IMG/VR virus record: IMGVR_UViG_3300047552_001513
Span: 1 to 23,070 of that record
DNA: 23,070 nt
Reading direction: 5' to 3' (one strand)
Origin: a virus
The notes below the pieces were generated by a model. The model saw only the letters and a program-made list of their open reading frames with translations, did not search any database and was not told the DNA's origin. Numbering within the stretch: the first letter of the stretch is position 1; each line of letters begins with the position of its first letter. Below are positions 1 through 7,462 of this stretch, one piece after another. A program made the translations under genes and the position numbers.

Positions 1-1
1 C

Positions 2-100
2 ATGGTCGAGATGGTGCGCGCGCGTGCGCGTGCCAGTCGATCGCGCGATTTGGCTCAAAGTCCTCCGAGAGAGGACTATAAAACGGAGGGCTGCAAATGA
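2..100 (+). CDS. C-terminal end of an unknown gene (partial)
   Basis: An open frame enters the window from the left and ends at TGA 98-100. That stop overlaps the next start codon as ATGA, the same junction used by the following pair of genes, which is the main reason to believe it. The visible residues are arginine-rich and then polar (a run resembling RARARASRSR). No domain can be recognised from 32 residues. ATG codons in frame at 2 and 11 are probably internal. Confidence 0.4.
   Translation: MVEMVRARARASRSRDLAQSPPREDYKTEGCK
59..77 (+). promoter_or_regulatory. Hairpin just upstream of the methyltransferase-like start
   Basis: A perfect 7-bp stem, AGTCCTC (59-65) and GAGGACT (71-77), has a 5-nt loop. 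It lies just before the ribosome-binding site GGAGG (85-89), which is 7 nt from the ATG at 97. There is no T-tract, so it is not an intrinsic terminator. It could shape translation initiation; function is inferred only from position. Confidence 0.35.
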
Positions 101-1125
101 TTAACGATCTAGTGTCAACCGTCGCCTCCAACCCGTGGGGGGGCTTGCCGTACGTAGAGCGCGCTCGTATCAAACTGGATCGAGCTCGGATACCTGGTGA
201 ATTTACCGATCGTGACGTATCGGAGCCGGAGGACAACAACGACTATAAACTATGCGGGAAAATCGCTCATGCTGTTGAACCGCTGATCCAGGCTTACCTA
301 AACGCGAGCCAATACGGGTTTCGTTCGGACTGGCTCACCTCAGAGCTCGTAACGGGTGGCGGGCTCCGTCGCGGAGCTGCCGTGTTTATAACTAGATTGC
401 TGTTAATGGCCTGGTCTGAGTCTATGCGATTGACATCTAGAGCGCTGCAAATCGTTTACGGCAACCTGTTGGAGGAGGCCTCAAATACCAAATTTGGCGC
501 CTATCGAACACTCGTCCAGGAGATGGAGCACCTCCACAGAGTCTATGGATCTCCGGTGTTTGACAACGCAATGCATCCGTGGATTGCGCTCGCTCCTGTT
601 ACCGATGCAGATCTGCTAGCAGTGTTAAATGTCGTCTACAAGCCCAACGGCGTGCTACTGGACTACAAATCGCTACCGTTGGAGCTATTTGGCGGAATCC
701 ATAGCGCGCTAATATCCCACAGTTACGGGAGTCACTACACGCCCAGGGTATTGACGCGTAAAATCGTAGCTAAAACGTTGGAGCCTCTGCTAATTGATCG
801 CAAACCGTTATCATTATCTGTCCTCGATCCGTCATGTGGAGGAGGCGCGTTTTTGATGGAGGTAACGAGGCAGTTAGGCGCGATCGTCAGCGGATCGCTC
901 CAGATATCGAGACTGGACGCAATGCGCATGGTCGCCGTCCAGTGTGTGTATGGAGCCGATTTGCAACCGTCAACTGTGGATGCAGCCAAACTGTGCATGT
1001 GGCTGCTATGTCGCAGCTCTGGTTACCGCATGACCTGGCTGGACAACTCGATCAAATGCGGCGACGCGTTAGCAGGTCTAGATTTGGACCAAATAAAACA
1101 ATTCCATTGGAAGCAAAAAAAATGA
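97..1125 (+). CDS. N6-adenine DNA methyltransferase-like protein lacking the catalytic motif
   Basis: 342 aa. The C-terminal third looks like the start of a gamma-class N6-adenine methyltransferase domain (Eco57I/type IIG/PglX style): a motif X-like HYTP at about residues 213-216, the SAM-binding loop LDPSCGGGAFL at 243-253, and motif II-like YGADLQPS at 285-292. The protein stops about where (N/D)PPY, the base-flipping and catalytic motif, would follow (a GDAL at 322-325 resembles the stretch just before it). That motif is absent here and in the next gene, so methylation activity is doubtful; SAM or DNA binding could remain. The first ~200 residues are unrecognised. The start is supported by GGAGG 7 nt upstream and by the ATGA overlap with the preceding frame. 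It ends in an A8 run overlapping the sigma start. A regulatory or degenerate role is inference. Confidence 0.7.
   Translation: MINDLVSTVASNPWGGLPYVERARIKLDRARIPGEFTDRDVSEPEDNNDYKLCGKIAHAVEPLIQAYLNASQYGFRSDWLTSELVTGGGLRRGAAVFITRLLLMAWSESMRLTSRALQIVYGNLLEEASNTKFGAYRTLVQEMEHLHRVYGSPVFDNAMHPWIALAPVTDADLLAVLNVVYKPNGVLLDYKSLPLELFGGIHSALISHSYGSHYTPRVLTRKIVAKTLEPLLIDRKPLSLSVLDPSCGGGAFLMEVTRQLGAIVSGSLQISRLDAMRMVAVQCVYGADLQPSTVDAAKLCMWLLCRSSGYRMTWLDNSIKCGDALAGLDLDQIKQFHWKQKK
1115..1125 (+). other. A8 run: possible -1 frameshift site joining methyltransferase-like and sigma genes
   Basis: The methyltransferase-like frame ends CAA AAA AAA TGA, which contains a slippery heptamer A AAA AAA immediately before the stop. 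A -1 slip would continue into ATG ATC, the first codons of the sigma gene, giving a fusion of about 513 residues. The simpler reading is ordinary ATGA stop-start coupling. The sequence permits both. Confidence 0.35.
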
Positions 1126-1637
1126 TCATCGCTACCGCCCTAGGGCCTCACGAGGAGGCCGTTTTCGGGTTGCTCAAACCGTTTTGGGGCAAACACTCAG
1201 GCTCCTACGATCACGAGGATCTCCTGCAGGAGGGGGAAATCGGGTTTATAGAGGCGCACCTGCGGAGGCCAACGCACCAGCATTTCAAGTCCTACTTGAC
1301 ATCTTATGTCAGAGGATACGCGAGGATGTTTATGGCCGCACAGCGCCCGCAGCGTTGGAATAGCGTGAGCGTTGAGTTTGACGTCGACGGCATCGACGGC
1401 GAGGCTCAGGAGGTTGCAGACGAGGATCCGTGGGCTAGATCTGAGGCACGTATTGATTGCCAAAAACTCCACGGCTTGCCGGTACGACAGCGAGAGCTGC
1501 TGATGCTGTATTACGTTGATAAACTGACGTCGACAGAGATAATGAACATATTTGGTTTTGGATTACGGACGTTTTGGACAGAGCTTAAAAAAGCCACAGA
1601 GACTGCTCGCGATCTACTCAGTGACCTAGCGCAGTGA
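1122..1637 (+). CDS. Sigma-70 family RNA polymerase sigma factor (phage-encoded)
   Basis: 171 aa. Region 2-like sequence spans about residues 31-75, with HEDLLQEGEIGFIEA matching the conserved core-binding helix pattern (DLxQEGxxGLxxA). A region 4-like helix-turn-helix spans about 117-165: LPVRQRELLMLYYVDKLTST followed by an amphipathic recognition-type helix. An acidic linker (about 85-110) joins them; no region 1 or 3 is seen, as in small alternative or ECF-like sigmas. The start at 1122 gives the ATGA overlap. The same frame is open back to 834, but that stretch is antisense-free shadow of the methyltransferase motifs and is not used. A role in directing host polymerase to phage promoters, perhaps of the converging late operon, is inference. 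Confidence 0.82.
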   Translation: MIIATALGPHEEAVFGLLKPFWGKHSGSYDHEDLLQEGEIGFIEAHLRRPTHQHFKSYLTSYVRGYARMFMAAQRPQRWNSVSVEFDVDGIDGEAQEVADEDPWARSEARIDCQKLHGLPVRQRELLMLYYVDKLTSTEIMNIFGFGLRTFWTELKKATETARDLLSDLAQ

Positions 1638-1773
1638 GGATCGCGAGAGCTAGCAACGCGCCCTCACCTGCGCCTAGGAGCGCCACGTAAACCAGCTCCT
1701 CACACAGAGACAGGGGGGCTGATTTACGGGCTGATTTAACGGGTACAGCAATCGTGATATCCTGATTTGCCAT
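1618..1773 (-). CDS. Small single-span membrane protein (51 aa)
   Basis: The frame opens at ATG 1771-1773 and closes at TGA 1618-1620. It starts polar and basic (MANQDITIAV, then KSARKSAP) and ends in a hydrophobic stretch of about 22 residues (about 28-49), with LLGAGEGALLALAILTALG at its core. This looks like one transmembrane helix with small-residue packing motifs. It lies beyond the terminator of the late operon, so it needs read-through or its own promoter, and its last 20 nt are antisense to the sigma 3' end. The ribosome-binding site is weak. It could be a small holin-like or regulatory membrane peptide; no family is recognised. Confidence 0.5.
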   Translation of the reverse strand: MANQDITIAVPVKSARKSAPLSLCEELVYVALLGAGEGALLALAILTALGH

Positions 1774-1779
1774 GCGATA

Positions 1780-1828
1780 CAGTAGTGCAATACTGCTGCC
1801 AACGATATTGCAAAACTGTAATCGTGAT
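1780..1828. repeat. Cluster of small dyads between the terminator and the 51-aa gene
   Basis: CAGTA (1780-1784) pairs with TACTG (1791-1795), and TGCAATA (1786-1792) pairs with TATTGCA (1806-1812). A 9-nt direct repeat AATCGTGAT occurs at about 1750 and 1820. A second direct repeat, GCTGATTTA-CGGG, lies inside the 51-aa gene near 1719-1743. This could be an operator or promoter region for the minus-strand gene. No convincing -35/-10 pair was found. Confidence 0.3.
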
Positions 1829-1852
1829 TTACGTGCGTTTTCCTATGTATGC

Positions 1853-1907
1853 AAAAAACCCACTGGGTAAAAACTGAACCGATCAGTTTACCCAGTGGGT
1901 TTTTTTT
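1853..1907. terminator. Bidirectional intrinsic terminator
   Basis: AACCCACTGGGTA on the left pairs with TACCCAGTGGGTT on the right. The hairpin extends inward through AACTGA/TCAGTT with a small bulge. It is flanked by A6 (1853-1858) and T8 (1900-1907), so it reads as stem plus U-tract in both directions. It lies 17 nt after the stop of the last late gene (1924) and downstream of the convergent sigma operon. Confidence 0.9.
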
Positions 1908-1923
1908 ACCCATTACGTGTAGG

Positions 1924-2148
1924 TTAGTGTATGAAGTGTTTTACGATCTCATACAACACATACGCTATGCTGCTAAGTGCAGGGATAAGCGCGTTCTGGG
2001 TAGATGTGCGCTTGTGTAGCAGGTCTAGCTTGTCATGGATCGAGTTGATCGACTCGCCGTTACTGCGCGCTGTTTGCTCGCAAAGCTCGATCCTGCGCTC
2101 GTGGTTGACAATTCGTTCTTCGTGTCGTACGCATACGTCGCTGCTCAT
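1924..2148 (-). CDS. XhlA-like coiled-coil protein with C-terminal membrane anchor
   Basis: 74 aa. Residues about 5-50 are highly charged with heptad spacing (HEERIVNHERRIELCEQTA, then INSIHDKLDLLHKR), as in a coiled coil. Residues about 52-73 (ALIPALSSIAYVLYEIVKHF) form a hydrophobic or amphipathic helix. This architecture and size match XhlA/holin-associated proteins found near lysis genes. The start follows GGAGG by about 7 nt and overlaps the upstream stop as ATGA. It is the last gene of the late operon, before the terminator. A lysis role is inferred from architecture and place; no endolysin lies beside it here. Confidence 0.6.
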   Translation of the reverse strand: MSSDVCVRHEERIVNHERRIELCEQTARSNGESINSIHDKLDLLHKRTSTQNALIPALSSIAYVLYEIVKHFIH

Positions 2149-2642
2149 GGTCCGCCTCCTGTCTGTAGTGCTGCCATTATGGCCCGATACTCGATTTCGT
2201 ATGGGGAATTCCCCGTGTACTCAACATCAGTTAACAACGCGACTCCGCATTCTGTGAGCGCGTCCAAATTCGCTAGGACCTCAGGTAGCGCAGGCACCTG
2301 CAACGTGCCCATCGATAGAGGCCAAGACTGCAGATCAAAAAAGCGCGAAACCTGTGCAGCAGGTCCAAGAACGTTTGGATCCTCCATGATTTTGCGCATC
2401 TCCCATATATCGCCAACCTGTGGCAACTGGGGCAAAAATCCTGCCATAGGATCCTCTGGGTCGATCGGGATCATCGGAGCTGACGGGTAGTACGTCAACG
2501 TCCACCCATCAGGAGCGCTCACGTTTGCCGGGTCGAATATGCACCCAAAAAACACGCATGGCACAGACTCCAACGCGCTCATTGCTACGTCAGACATCGC
2601 AGACATCGCACTGTTTACAACATCGAATTTAGATAATTGCAT
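2145..2642 (-). CDS. Unknown late protein, probably tail or fibre associated
   Basis: 165 aa from the ATG at 2640-2642, which overlaps the upstream stop as TAATG. The same frame is open to 2816, but that part overlaps the adhesin gene and reads as low-complexity shadow, so the downstream ATG is chosen. The middle is proline- and aspartate-rich (PSAPMIPIDPEDP) with many tryptophans and tyrosines. There is no signal peptide and no membrane segment. No family is recognised. Position after the fibre genes suggests a fibre accessory or assembly protein. Confidence 0.6.
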   Translation of the reverse strand: MQLSKFDVVNSAMSAMSDVAMSALESVPCVFFGCIFDPANVSAPDGWTLTYYPSAPMIPIDPEDPMAGFLPQLPQVGDIWEMRKIMEDPNVLGPAAQVSRFFDLQSWPLSMGTLQVPALPEVLANLDALTECGVALLTDVEYTGNSPYEIEYRAIMAALQTGGGP

Positions 2643-3919
2643 TATACCACCCAGGCTGGTCTTTGCCCAGCTTTCAAAATGCCCATTGAAACGAGATGTA
2701 CGCCCAGCATCCCTGTCGTGCTCCCTGATAAAACAGAGTACGTTCCAGCAGCAAATGCTGGCGTTCCAGCGCGCTCGTGAATTAGGACAGCAGCGGAGCT
2801 GCCATCCTTGATCCAAATTCTATTATATGCAGCTCCCCCTCCGCACTCAAAATACACTCTCACCAAAGGCACGCTTGTCAATACCATATCGGTGTATACG
2901 GGAGCCGTGTATCCGTACTCAAACGTAATAGCCTGGTCGATCGTGCCGCCAGAACGAATATAAACTTTTGCCTTCCCTCCGCTAATTCCGTTGTATTGGA
3001 TTGTATTGTTGGCGTCCAGGTACAACAGTTTGGCCAAAATGTTGTGCGAATCCATTGAGCTTTTAGGGTAAAACGCCAGCTCTAAACGCACCTGTCCGGA
3101 TGCCGTCAACAACGCCGTAGACGGTATCGTGAGCGTATCCGTAGCCCTTACCCCTACATGAAATTCTCCTGGTATTTTGCCTGCAACCCACTGCGGACAG
3201 TCCGTGATCTGGACGTTGCCCGGCGACATAGCAGACGCGTATTGCCCTGCGCGGATGCCTGACACGCATGCCAGATACCCTGCTGTGACTCCGGATGCGT
3301 CAACGATATTTCTGCGCTGAGCAACCCATCTATCTGTCAGCGCGCGTCCAGATACCAGATCGTCCGCCGAGCCTGGGTACGATAGCGCGCCAGTCGTAAC
3401 ACGGTACGGCCGAATACGCGATCGAGACGATCCGACGCTTGCCGTTGGGCAACGGACGTAATCAGACACCCACGAATTGGCGGTATGCGCGAAGCCTTGC
3501 ACGTACGCGCTGTAATCGCCTGCCGTCTTGATGTCGCTATACCACGCTGCGTTTGCCGTACCGTCAACACCGGCTTGATCGCGCACATGGCTCCCGCCAG
3601 CGCCAGGACTGGCAGCGCCCCAAGTCGCTTGTGTGCGAGGGTTGCCGATCAGGTTGGTTATCGCAGGGCTCAGGCTTAAACCATAGAGTAGGTCCGATTT
3701 CCATCGCCCTATGGACAGCTGATCTTGACCTATCCCAGATATCAGCAAATCGCCATCAGACGTGCTGTTTTGCACATATCTGTCTGTCGTAGCGCAGGTG
3801 TAGCCCAGCCCGTATGGCGCTGGGTTTGCCCCTGGCGCCATGACGCTAAAATCCCACTTTTTGCGGTATCTGCTCGCAGACCCGTTCGGCAAGCCCATTC
3901 GAAATCCTAATCCGATCAT
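2642..3919 (-). CDS. Putative tail adhesin or receptor-binding protein with a C-terminal beta-sandwich
   Basis: 425 aa from the ATG at 3917-3919. This start overlaps the upstream stop as ATGA and sits 11 nt after GGAGG; an ATG six codons earlier (3937) lies before that site. The N-terminal half is Gly/Ser/Thr/Tyr-rich, typical of phage distal tail proteins. Residues from about 270 look like a lectin-type (LamG/concanavalin-like) sandwich, with alternating strands such as VRLELAFYP, KAKVYIRSGG, VRVYFECGG and RIWIKDGSS. Receptor binding is inference from composition, fold impression and place between the fibre and the operon end. Confidence 0.6.
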   Translation of the reverse strand: MIGLGFRMGLPNGSASRYRKKWDFSVMAPGANPAPYGLGYTCATTDRYVQNSTSDGDLLISGIGQDQLSIGRWKSDLLYGLSLSPAITNLIGNPRTQATWGAASPGAGGSHVRDQAGVDGTANAAWYSDIKTAGDYSAYVQGFAHTANSWVSDYVRCPTASVGSSRSRIRPYRVTTGALSYPGSADDLVSGRALTDRWVAQRRNIVDASGVTAGYLACVSGIRAGQYASAMSPGNVQITDCPQWVAGKIPGEFHVGVRATDTLTIPSTALLTASGQVRLELAFYPKSSMDSHNILAKLLYLDANNTIQYNGISGGKAKVYIRSGGTIDQAITFEYGYTAPVYTDMVLTSVPLVRVYFECGGGAAYNRIWIKDGSSAAVLIHERAGTPAFAAGTYSVLSGSTTGMLGVHLVSMGILKAGQRPAWVV

Positions 3920-5958
3920 GTGCTGTAAATCCTCCATTCGGCCATATCAAAAATCCCCTCTACGTCAAGATCTGTCAATGTGTTGAGCGTAATCAGTGTG
4001 ATCACGTAGTAATCTCCTGATGCCGCAGCGCCAACGGCTTGAAATGGGGTAGTGCCAACGCTTGACAGCAGTGAAATGTCTGTTTCTGTGCTAGACGCCG
4101 CGAAATCATACACAGCAGAATAGTGCGAGTGGGAAGCTCCACTGCGCTTATGAGCATCGAACGAGAACTTGAAATACACGTGCGAATCTGCGTTGGGTGG
4201 TTTTGGTACAAACAACCTCAGATAATCGTTGGCTGTTTTAATACCGGCCGCCGCAAAAGCTCCATTAGCGCGAATGGCGCCCCCACGGTTGCCCGTGATA
4301 CCTGCCGTATGCTGGCACGTGTCAATATCATATGCTGTTACGACACCTCCGATACTGATTTGGATTGTTAGTTTGCCGGCACTGTGCGCCACTCCGCCAA
4401 CAGGGTCTGTGTTGCTATAGTCGTACCTCGCAGGGAGCGTTTTTGCTATAGGTGGCTCGTAGGGCCAGATCTCCACTCCGTCAAACTCCTGCAAAACAGG
4501 CGCGCCAGATTCGAATTTATAGATCAACGATCCGAGCGGGATCATGTTTGTTGTCAATACTCCGCTCGTGGCGCTTGCCGTCGTTGGCGAGTTGTTGCAA
4601 TACGCGTGTACTGCGCGCATATCAGCATGGATCCCATAAACGATGTCTTTTATGGCAAAAGACTGCATGGTTCCGTTGACAGAAATCCGCCCACTTTGGT
4701 GCGCGAATACATGTGTGCAAAAATACTGCCCCTCTAAAATCGTTTGCGACGTATTGGCCCCAATCCCTGTCGTTTTAACTACGAGGGGATCCAGCAAATC
4801 ACCTGTCCCCTCGTAGTAAATAGGGTGAGCCACAGCCGACAACGTGCCGTGCACCACGTAACCGCCAACGACAAACGCTATGCCATTTGTCATGAGCGGG
4901 AAATCAATCCCTTCGATTGCATATCTGCATCTATAGGCGCCTCCTGAGATGTATTGATCCATATAAGATAGTCTTTTTATGTTGTTTTGGTGCAAGCTCA
5001 GGCCCTGATCTTGCTGCAAATAGGGCCGCCAGTCATCAATCAAGTGCTTGTAAATCCAACCTCCATTCCAAGCGCGGTAAGCTTTCCACGTCCCAATCAG
5101 GATCGTTTTCCACGAGTCACTGAGCGGATACAGCTCCCAATCTGATGCGCTGTTAAGCGTGAGCGCGCTTGCGCCTCCTACGGATTCCTTGAGGAGCTCT
5201 GGGTGAGTCGTTGATACGGCGAATTCTCTCGCCTCTGTGGGTATTACCTCGCCAGCGTAGGCGATACCTCCGACGAGCCATTTTGCGTGAGCTGTCGTAT
5301 GCGTGGTCGTAAACGTCGTTGGCAACGTTGTCCCCACGAGTCCACTCGTGAGCGCAGTGATATCTGCCAGCGCACCTGGGACCTCAGAGTCGTATTCGGA
5401 CTGTAAAACCACAGTAGCAGGAGCCCATTCACCTCCAGAGATTATGAGCGCATCGCCTGCGCCAGGGGTATCAGCGGAAAACCCGTACCCCCTGATCTCA
5501 CTAACGACAGTGTTCTCGATCGGGCCTGTAACCTCGCCTCCGAGTGTCGATAATTCATCCTTGATCTGTGATATAGTGGTGCGTTTAGGTAGATTCGAGT
5601 CCTCTGAATCGCCTATGATGATCAGATCATCAGCGACTGGAGTTGTCTTGACGGACATTGCGTCTATGTCCAGTGTCTGCGTTGCCGAGAGCGTAACAGC
5701 CTTCCATCCAACTCCATCATGCACTACGCGCGCACGATCGCCCACTGCTAGATGCACCCCAGGGCCAAAATTGACTCCATAGGCCACGGTATCAACGACC
5801 ACATCATAATCAGCACCTGCTCGCACAGGCACGGCTAGAGAGCGTTCTGCGGCAAGCGTGCCGATCAGACGTATAACGCGCACGCTTGGATCTGATAGAG
5901 TGGTATTTTGCGCGCAGTTGACTGTCACTGCGTCGCCGAAACGAAAGGCTTCGATCAT
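3916..5958 (-). CDS. Tail fibre protein
   Basis: 680 aa, the largest protein in the window. Residues about 108-160 carry a module common in tail fibres: DDLIIIGDSEDSNLPKRTTI then a TGPIENTVVSEIRG stretch, resembling the repeated anchor region before a receptor-binding part. The remainder is beta-rich with many Gly, Thr and Tyr. The C-terminal ~170 residues may form another sandwich domain. The start overlaps the upstream stop as TAATG. It follows baseplate J/I and one further gene, the usual place for fibre genes. A perfect 12-bp inverted repeat lies inside the coding sequence at 4778..4817. Confidence 0.75.
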   Translation of the reverse strand: MIEAFRFGDAVTVNCAQNTTLSDPSVRVIRLIGTLAAERSLAVPVRAGADYDVVVDTVAYGVNFGPGVHLAVGDRARVVHDGVGWKAVTLSATQTLDIDAMSVKTTPVADDLIIIGDSEDSNLPKRTTISQIKDELSTLGGEVTGPIENTVVSEIRGYGFSADTPGAGDALIISGGEWAPATVVLQSEYDSEVPGALADITALTSGLVGTTLPTTFTTTHTTAHAKWLVGGIAYAGEVIPTEAREFAVSTTHPELLKESVGGASALTLNSASDWELYPLSDSWKTILIGTWKAYRAWNGGWIYKHLIDDWRPYLQQDQGLSLHQNNIKRLSYMDQYISGGAYRCRYAIEGIDFPLMTNGIAFVVGGYVVHGTLSAVAHPIYYEGTGDLLDPLVVKTTGIGANTSQTILEGQYFCTHVFAHQSGRISVNGTMQSFAIKDIVYGIHADMRAVHAYCNNSPTTASATSGVLTTNMIPLGSLIYKFESGAPVLQEFDGVEIWPYEPPIAKTLPARYDYSNTDPVGGVAHSAGKLTIQISIGGVVTAYDIDTCQHTAGITGNRGGAIRANGAFAAAGIKTANDYLRLFVPKPPNADSHVYFKFSFDAHKRSGASHSHYSAVYDFAASSTETDISLLSSVGTTPFQAVGAAASGDYYVITLITLNTLTDLDVEGIFDMAEWRIYST
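4778..4817. repeat. Perfect 12-bp inverted repeat inside the tail fibre gene
   Basis: ACTACGAGGGGA (4778-4789) is exactly mirrored by TCCCCTCGTAGT (4806-4817) with a 16-nt spacer. It lies wholly in coding sequence. There is no T-tract. It could be an mRNA hairpin or chance. Confidence 0.6.
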
Positions 5959-6821
5959 TAGACTGGCTCCTGCACGGTTACGCGTGTTTTAAAATAGACG
6001 GGGAAATCAAGCTGCGCGCCATACACGATCAACGCAAAAGCGCGCGTGTTGGCCGCGGCATACGCTGCTTGGTAGGCTGTGCCAAAAATTGGCGTGTATG
6101 AAGCCGAAAGACCTGACGAACGCGCAAAATAACCGGGCGCTTCGCCCGAGACGACGGATGTCAAGCTTGGAATATTTTGCGGAATCAAAAATGATGCATC
6201 GCCATAAAAGACATCGAATACTATGTCATTTGCAACGCCTTTTGTGCTAGCATAGCACTCAAATTCAAGTTTTGAGCCAGGGGGGATCTCGGACGTTATC
6301 AGTTCAGCGCGCCATACCCAAGCCTCAGTCCTCGATGATGAGGCTATATATGGCACAGAAAATGCCCCAGTCTCGTACGAAACCATGCGCGTACGACCTG
6401 TATTTAGGAGCCTATATCTATCACCAACCGCGGCCAGCGCGCGATATGTTGACGTAGCAATCGTTGGAAACGCGCTTAAACCTGCCACATTGGTCCATCG
6501 TCGGCCTGTGCCAGTTATCGTCAACTGGTGCGGTTCTGGCTCCGAAACCGTAGTGTTTTCGCAGATATAAATACCTGTCCCCTGACAGTAGACCATTTGG
6601 TTTGGGACTGCTGTAGAGTACGCGCGCATCGCTGATAGGCCATAAACGATCTGCATTTTGTTTATGCCAGCCTCTAAAACAGCGTTAAAATACGCGCTGC
6701 TGTCCGTTAGTGGCTGGATGCTTTCGAGCAACGAAGCAGCGTTAACTGGCTCGTGTGCGAGGTCTTTTGGTACGCGTACATCAGGATTATATTGCGCGTT
6801 TGCGATTACAGGTTGGCTCAT
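5958..6821 (-). CDS. Putative baseplate or fibre-associated protein
   Basis: 287 aa; GAGGG precedes the ATG by about 7 nt. It lies between the baseplate I-like gene and the large fibre, where P2/Mu-like phages place fibre-attachment (gpH-like) genes. Composition is Ala/Ser/Thr/Tyr-rich and beta-prone. The C-terminal half (LEFECYAS, VFDVFYGDAS, FALIVYGAQLDFPVYFKTRV) reads as a beta-sandwich. There is no membrane segment and no clear family. A structural tail role is inferred from context. Confidence 0.55.
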   Translation of the reverse strand: MSQPVIANAQYNPDVRVPKDLAHEPVNAASLLESIQPLTDSSAYFNAVLEAGINKMQIVYGLSAMRAYSTAVPNQMVYCQGTGIYICENTTVSEPEPHQLTITGTGRRWTNVAGLSAFPTIATSTYRALAAVGDRYRLLNTGRTRMVSYETGAFSVPYIASSSRTEAWVWRAELITSEIPPGSKLEFECYASTKGVANDIVFDVFYGDASFLIPQNIPSLTSVVSGEAPGYFARSSGLSASYTPIFGTAYQAAYAAANTRAFALIVYGAQLDFPVYFKTRVTVQEPV

Positions 6822-6823
6822 TT

Positions 6824-7462
6824 TTACCCTCTATCCACTAGATATGATATTAAAAACCTGGCGACCTTAGATCCAGCAGTGGCCTCTAAATTCGCGTCGA
6901 TATCGCCAGAGACGATAACGATCAACTCCATTGGGATGGCATGCGCTCCGCGATGATGCGCGCAAATCGACTTTACGACATCGACCAAATACGCGTCATA
7001 ATCACCACCCCAAGAGGCCTGGCCATCGCCCCAAGTCAAGCCTGACTGGCCCCACTCCCACGACCAATCGAATGGGTGCGGTTGACGGACCACGATTGCG
7101 TATTGCTGGTCCGTCCATCCCGATCGCGTAGCAATGGATACGTCAGTCATGCCAAGCGCTGCAAAGGCTGTTTTTAAGCCCTCCAACGTGCCAAACATAT
7201 CCACCCAAGGCTCTTTTTGAGCCAAGCGCGCAGCATAATTGGTCCTAGGCTCATCGGGCGATCTAATGATCCGGTATGGCTCGCCTATTGTCGTTAACGC
7301 GCAGTCTGGCGCAAACGTTGGCACACTACATCGCACCGATTCGATCATTTGGTCCATTGATGATTCGGCTATCAACGCAACAGCACGGATTAATCTTGAC
7401 GCATAAACGCCTCGTAATCCAATGGATATGAGCGCGCTTGCGAAACGCTCGTATGAGATCAT
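6824..7462 (-). CDS. Baseplate protein of the P2 gpI / Mu gp48 type
   Basis: 212 aa. Its place immediately after baseplate J, with an ATGA overlap, is the canonical J-then-I order. Early and middle sequence (RAVALIAESSMDQMIESV, then DEPRTNYAARLAQKEPW and LEGLKTAFAALGM) resembles gpI/gp48 proteins, which join the baseplate wedge to the fibres. A Trp/Gly-rich stretch (FDWSWEWGQSGLTWGDGQ) follows at about residues 135-155 and is a common hallmark of baseplate proteins from diverse contractile phages. Assignment is by order and pattern rather than close similarity. Confidence 0.7.
   Translation of the reverse strand: MISYERFASALISIGLRGVYASRLIRAVALIAESSMDQMIESVRCSVPTFAPDCALTTIGEPYRIIRSPDEPRTNYAARLAQKEPWVDMFGTLEGLKTAFAALGMTDVSIATRSGWTDQQYAIVVRQPHPFDWSWEWGQSGLTWGDGQASWGGDYDAYLVDVVKSICAHHRGAHAIPMELIVIVSGDIDANLEATAGSKVARFLISYLVDRG

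Noticed and set aside
834-1121. Upstream extension of the sigma gene frame
   Set aside because: It overlaps the recognisable methyltransferase motifs in another frame and reads as random Arg-rich sequence; the ATGA overlap at 1122 fixes the start.
1674-1913. 79-aa minus-strand frame over the terminator
   Set aside because: It runs through the whole intrinsic terminator hairpin and shows no protein-like pattern; the 51-aa frame at 1618..1773 in another phase is more credible.
2643-2816. N-terminal extension of the 165-aa protein
   Set aside because: It overlaps the adhesin C-terminus, is Cys/Arg-rich and shadow-like, while ATG at 2642 gives a TAATG junction.
5303-5782. 159-aa plus-strand frame opposite the tail fibre
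   Set aside because: It is antisense to a recognisable fibre module, has no ribosome-binding site, and is Ser/Thr/Pro shadow sequence.
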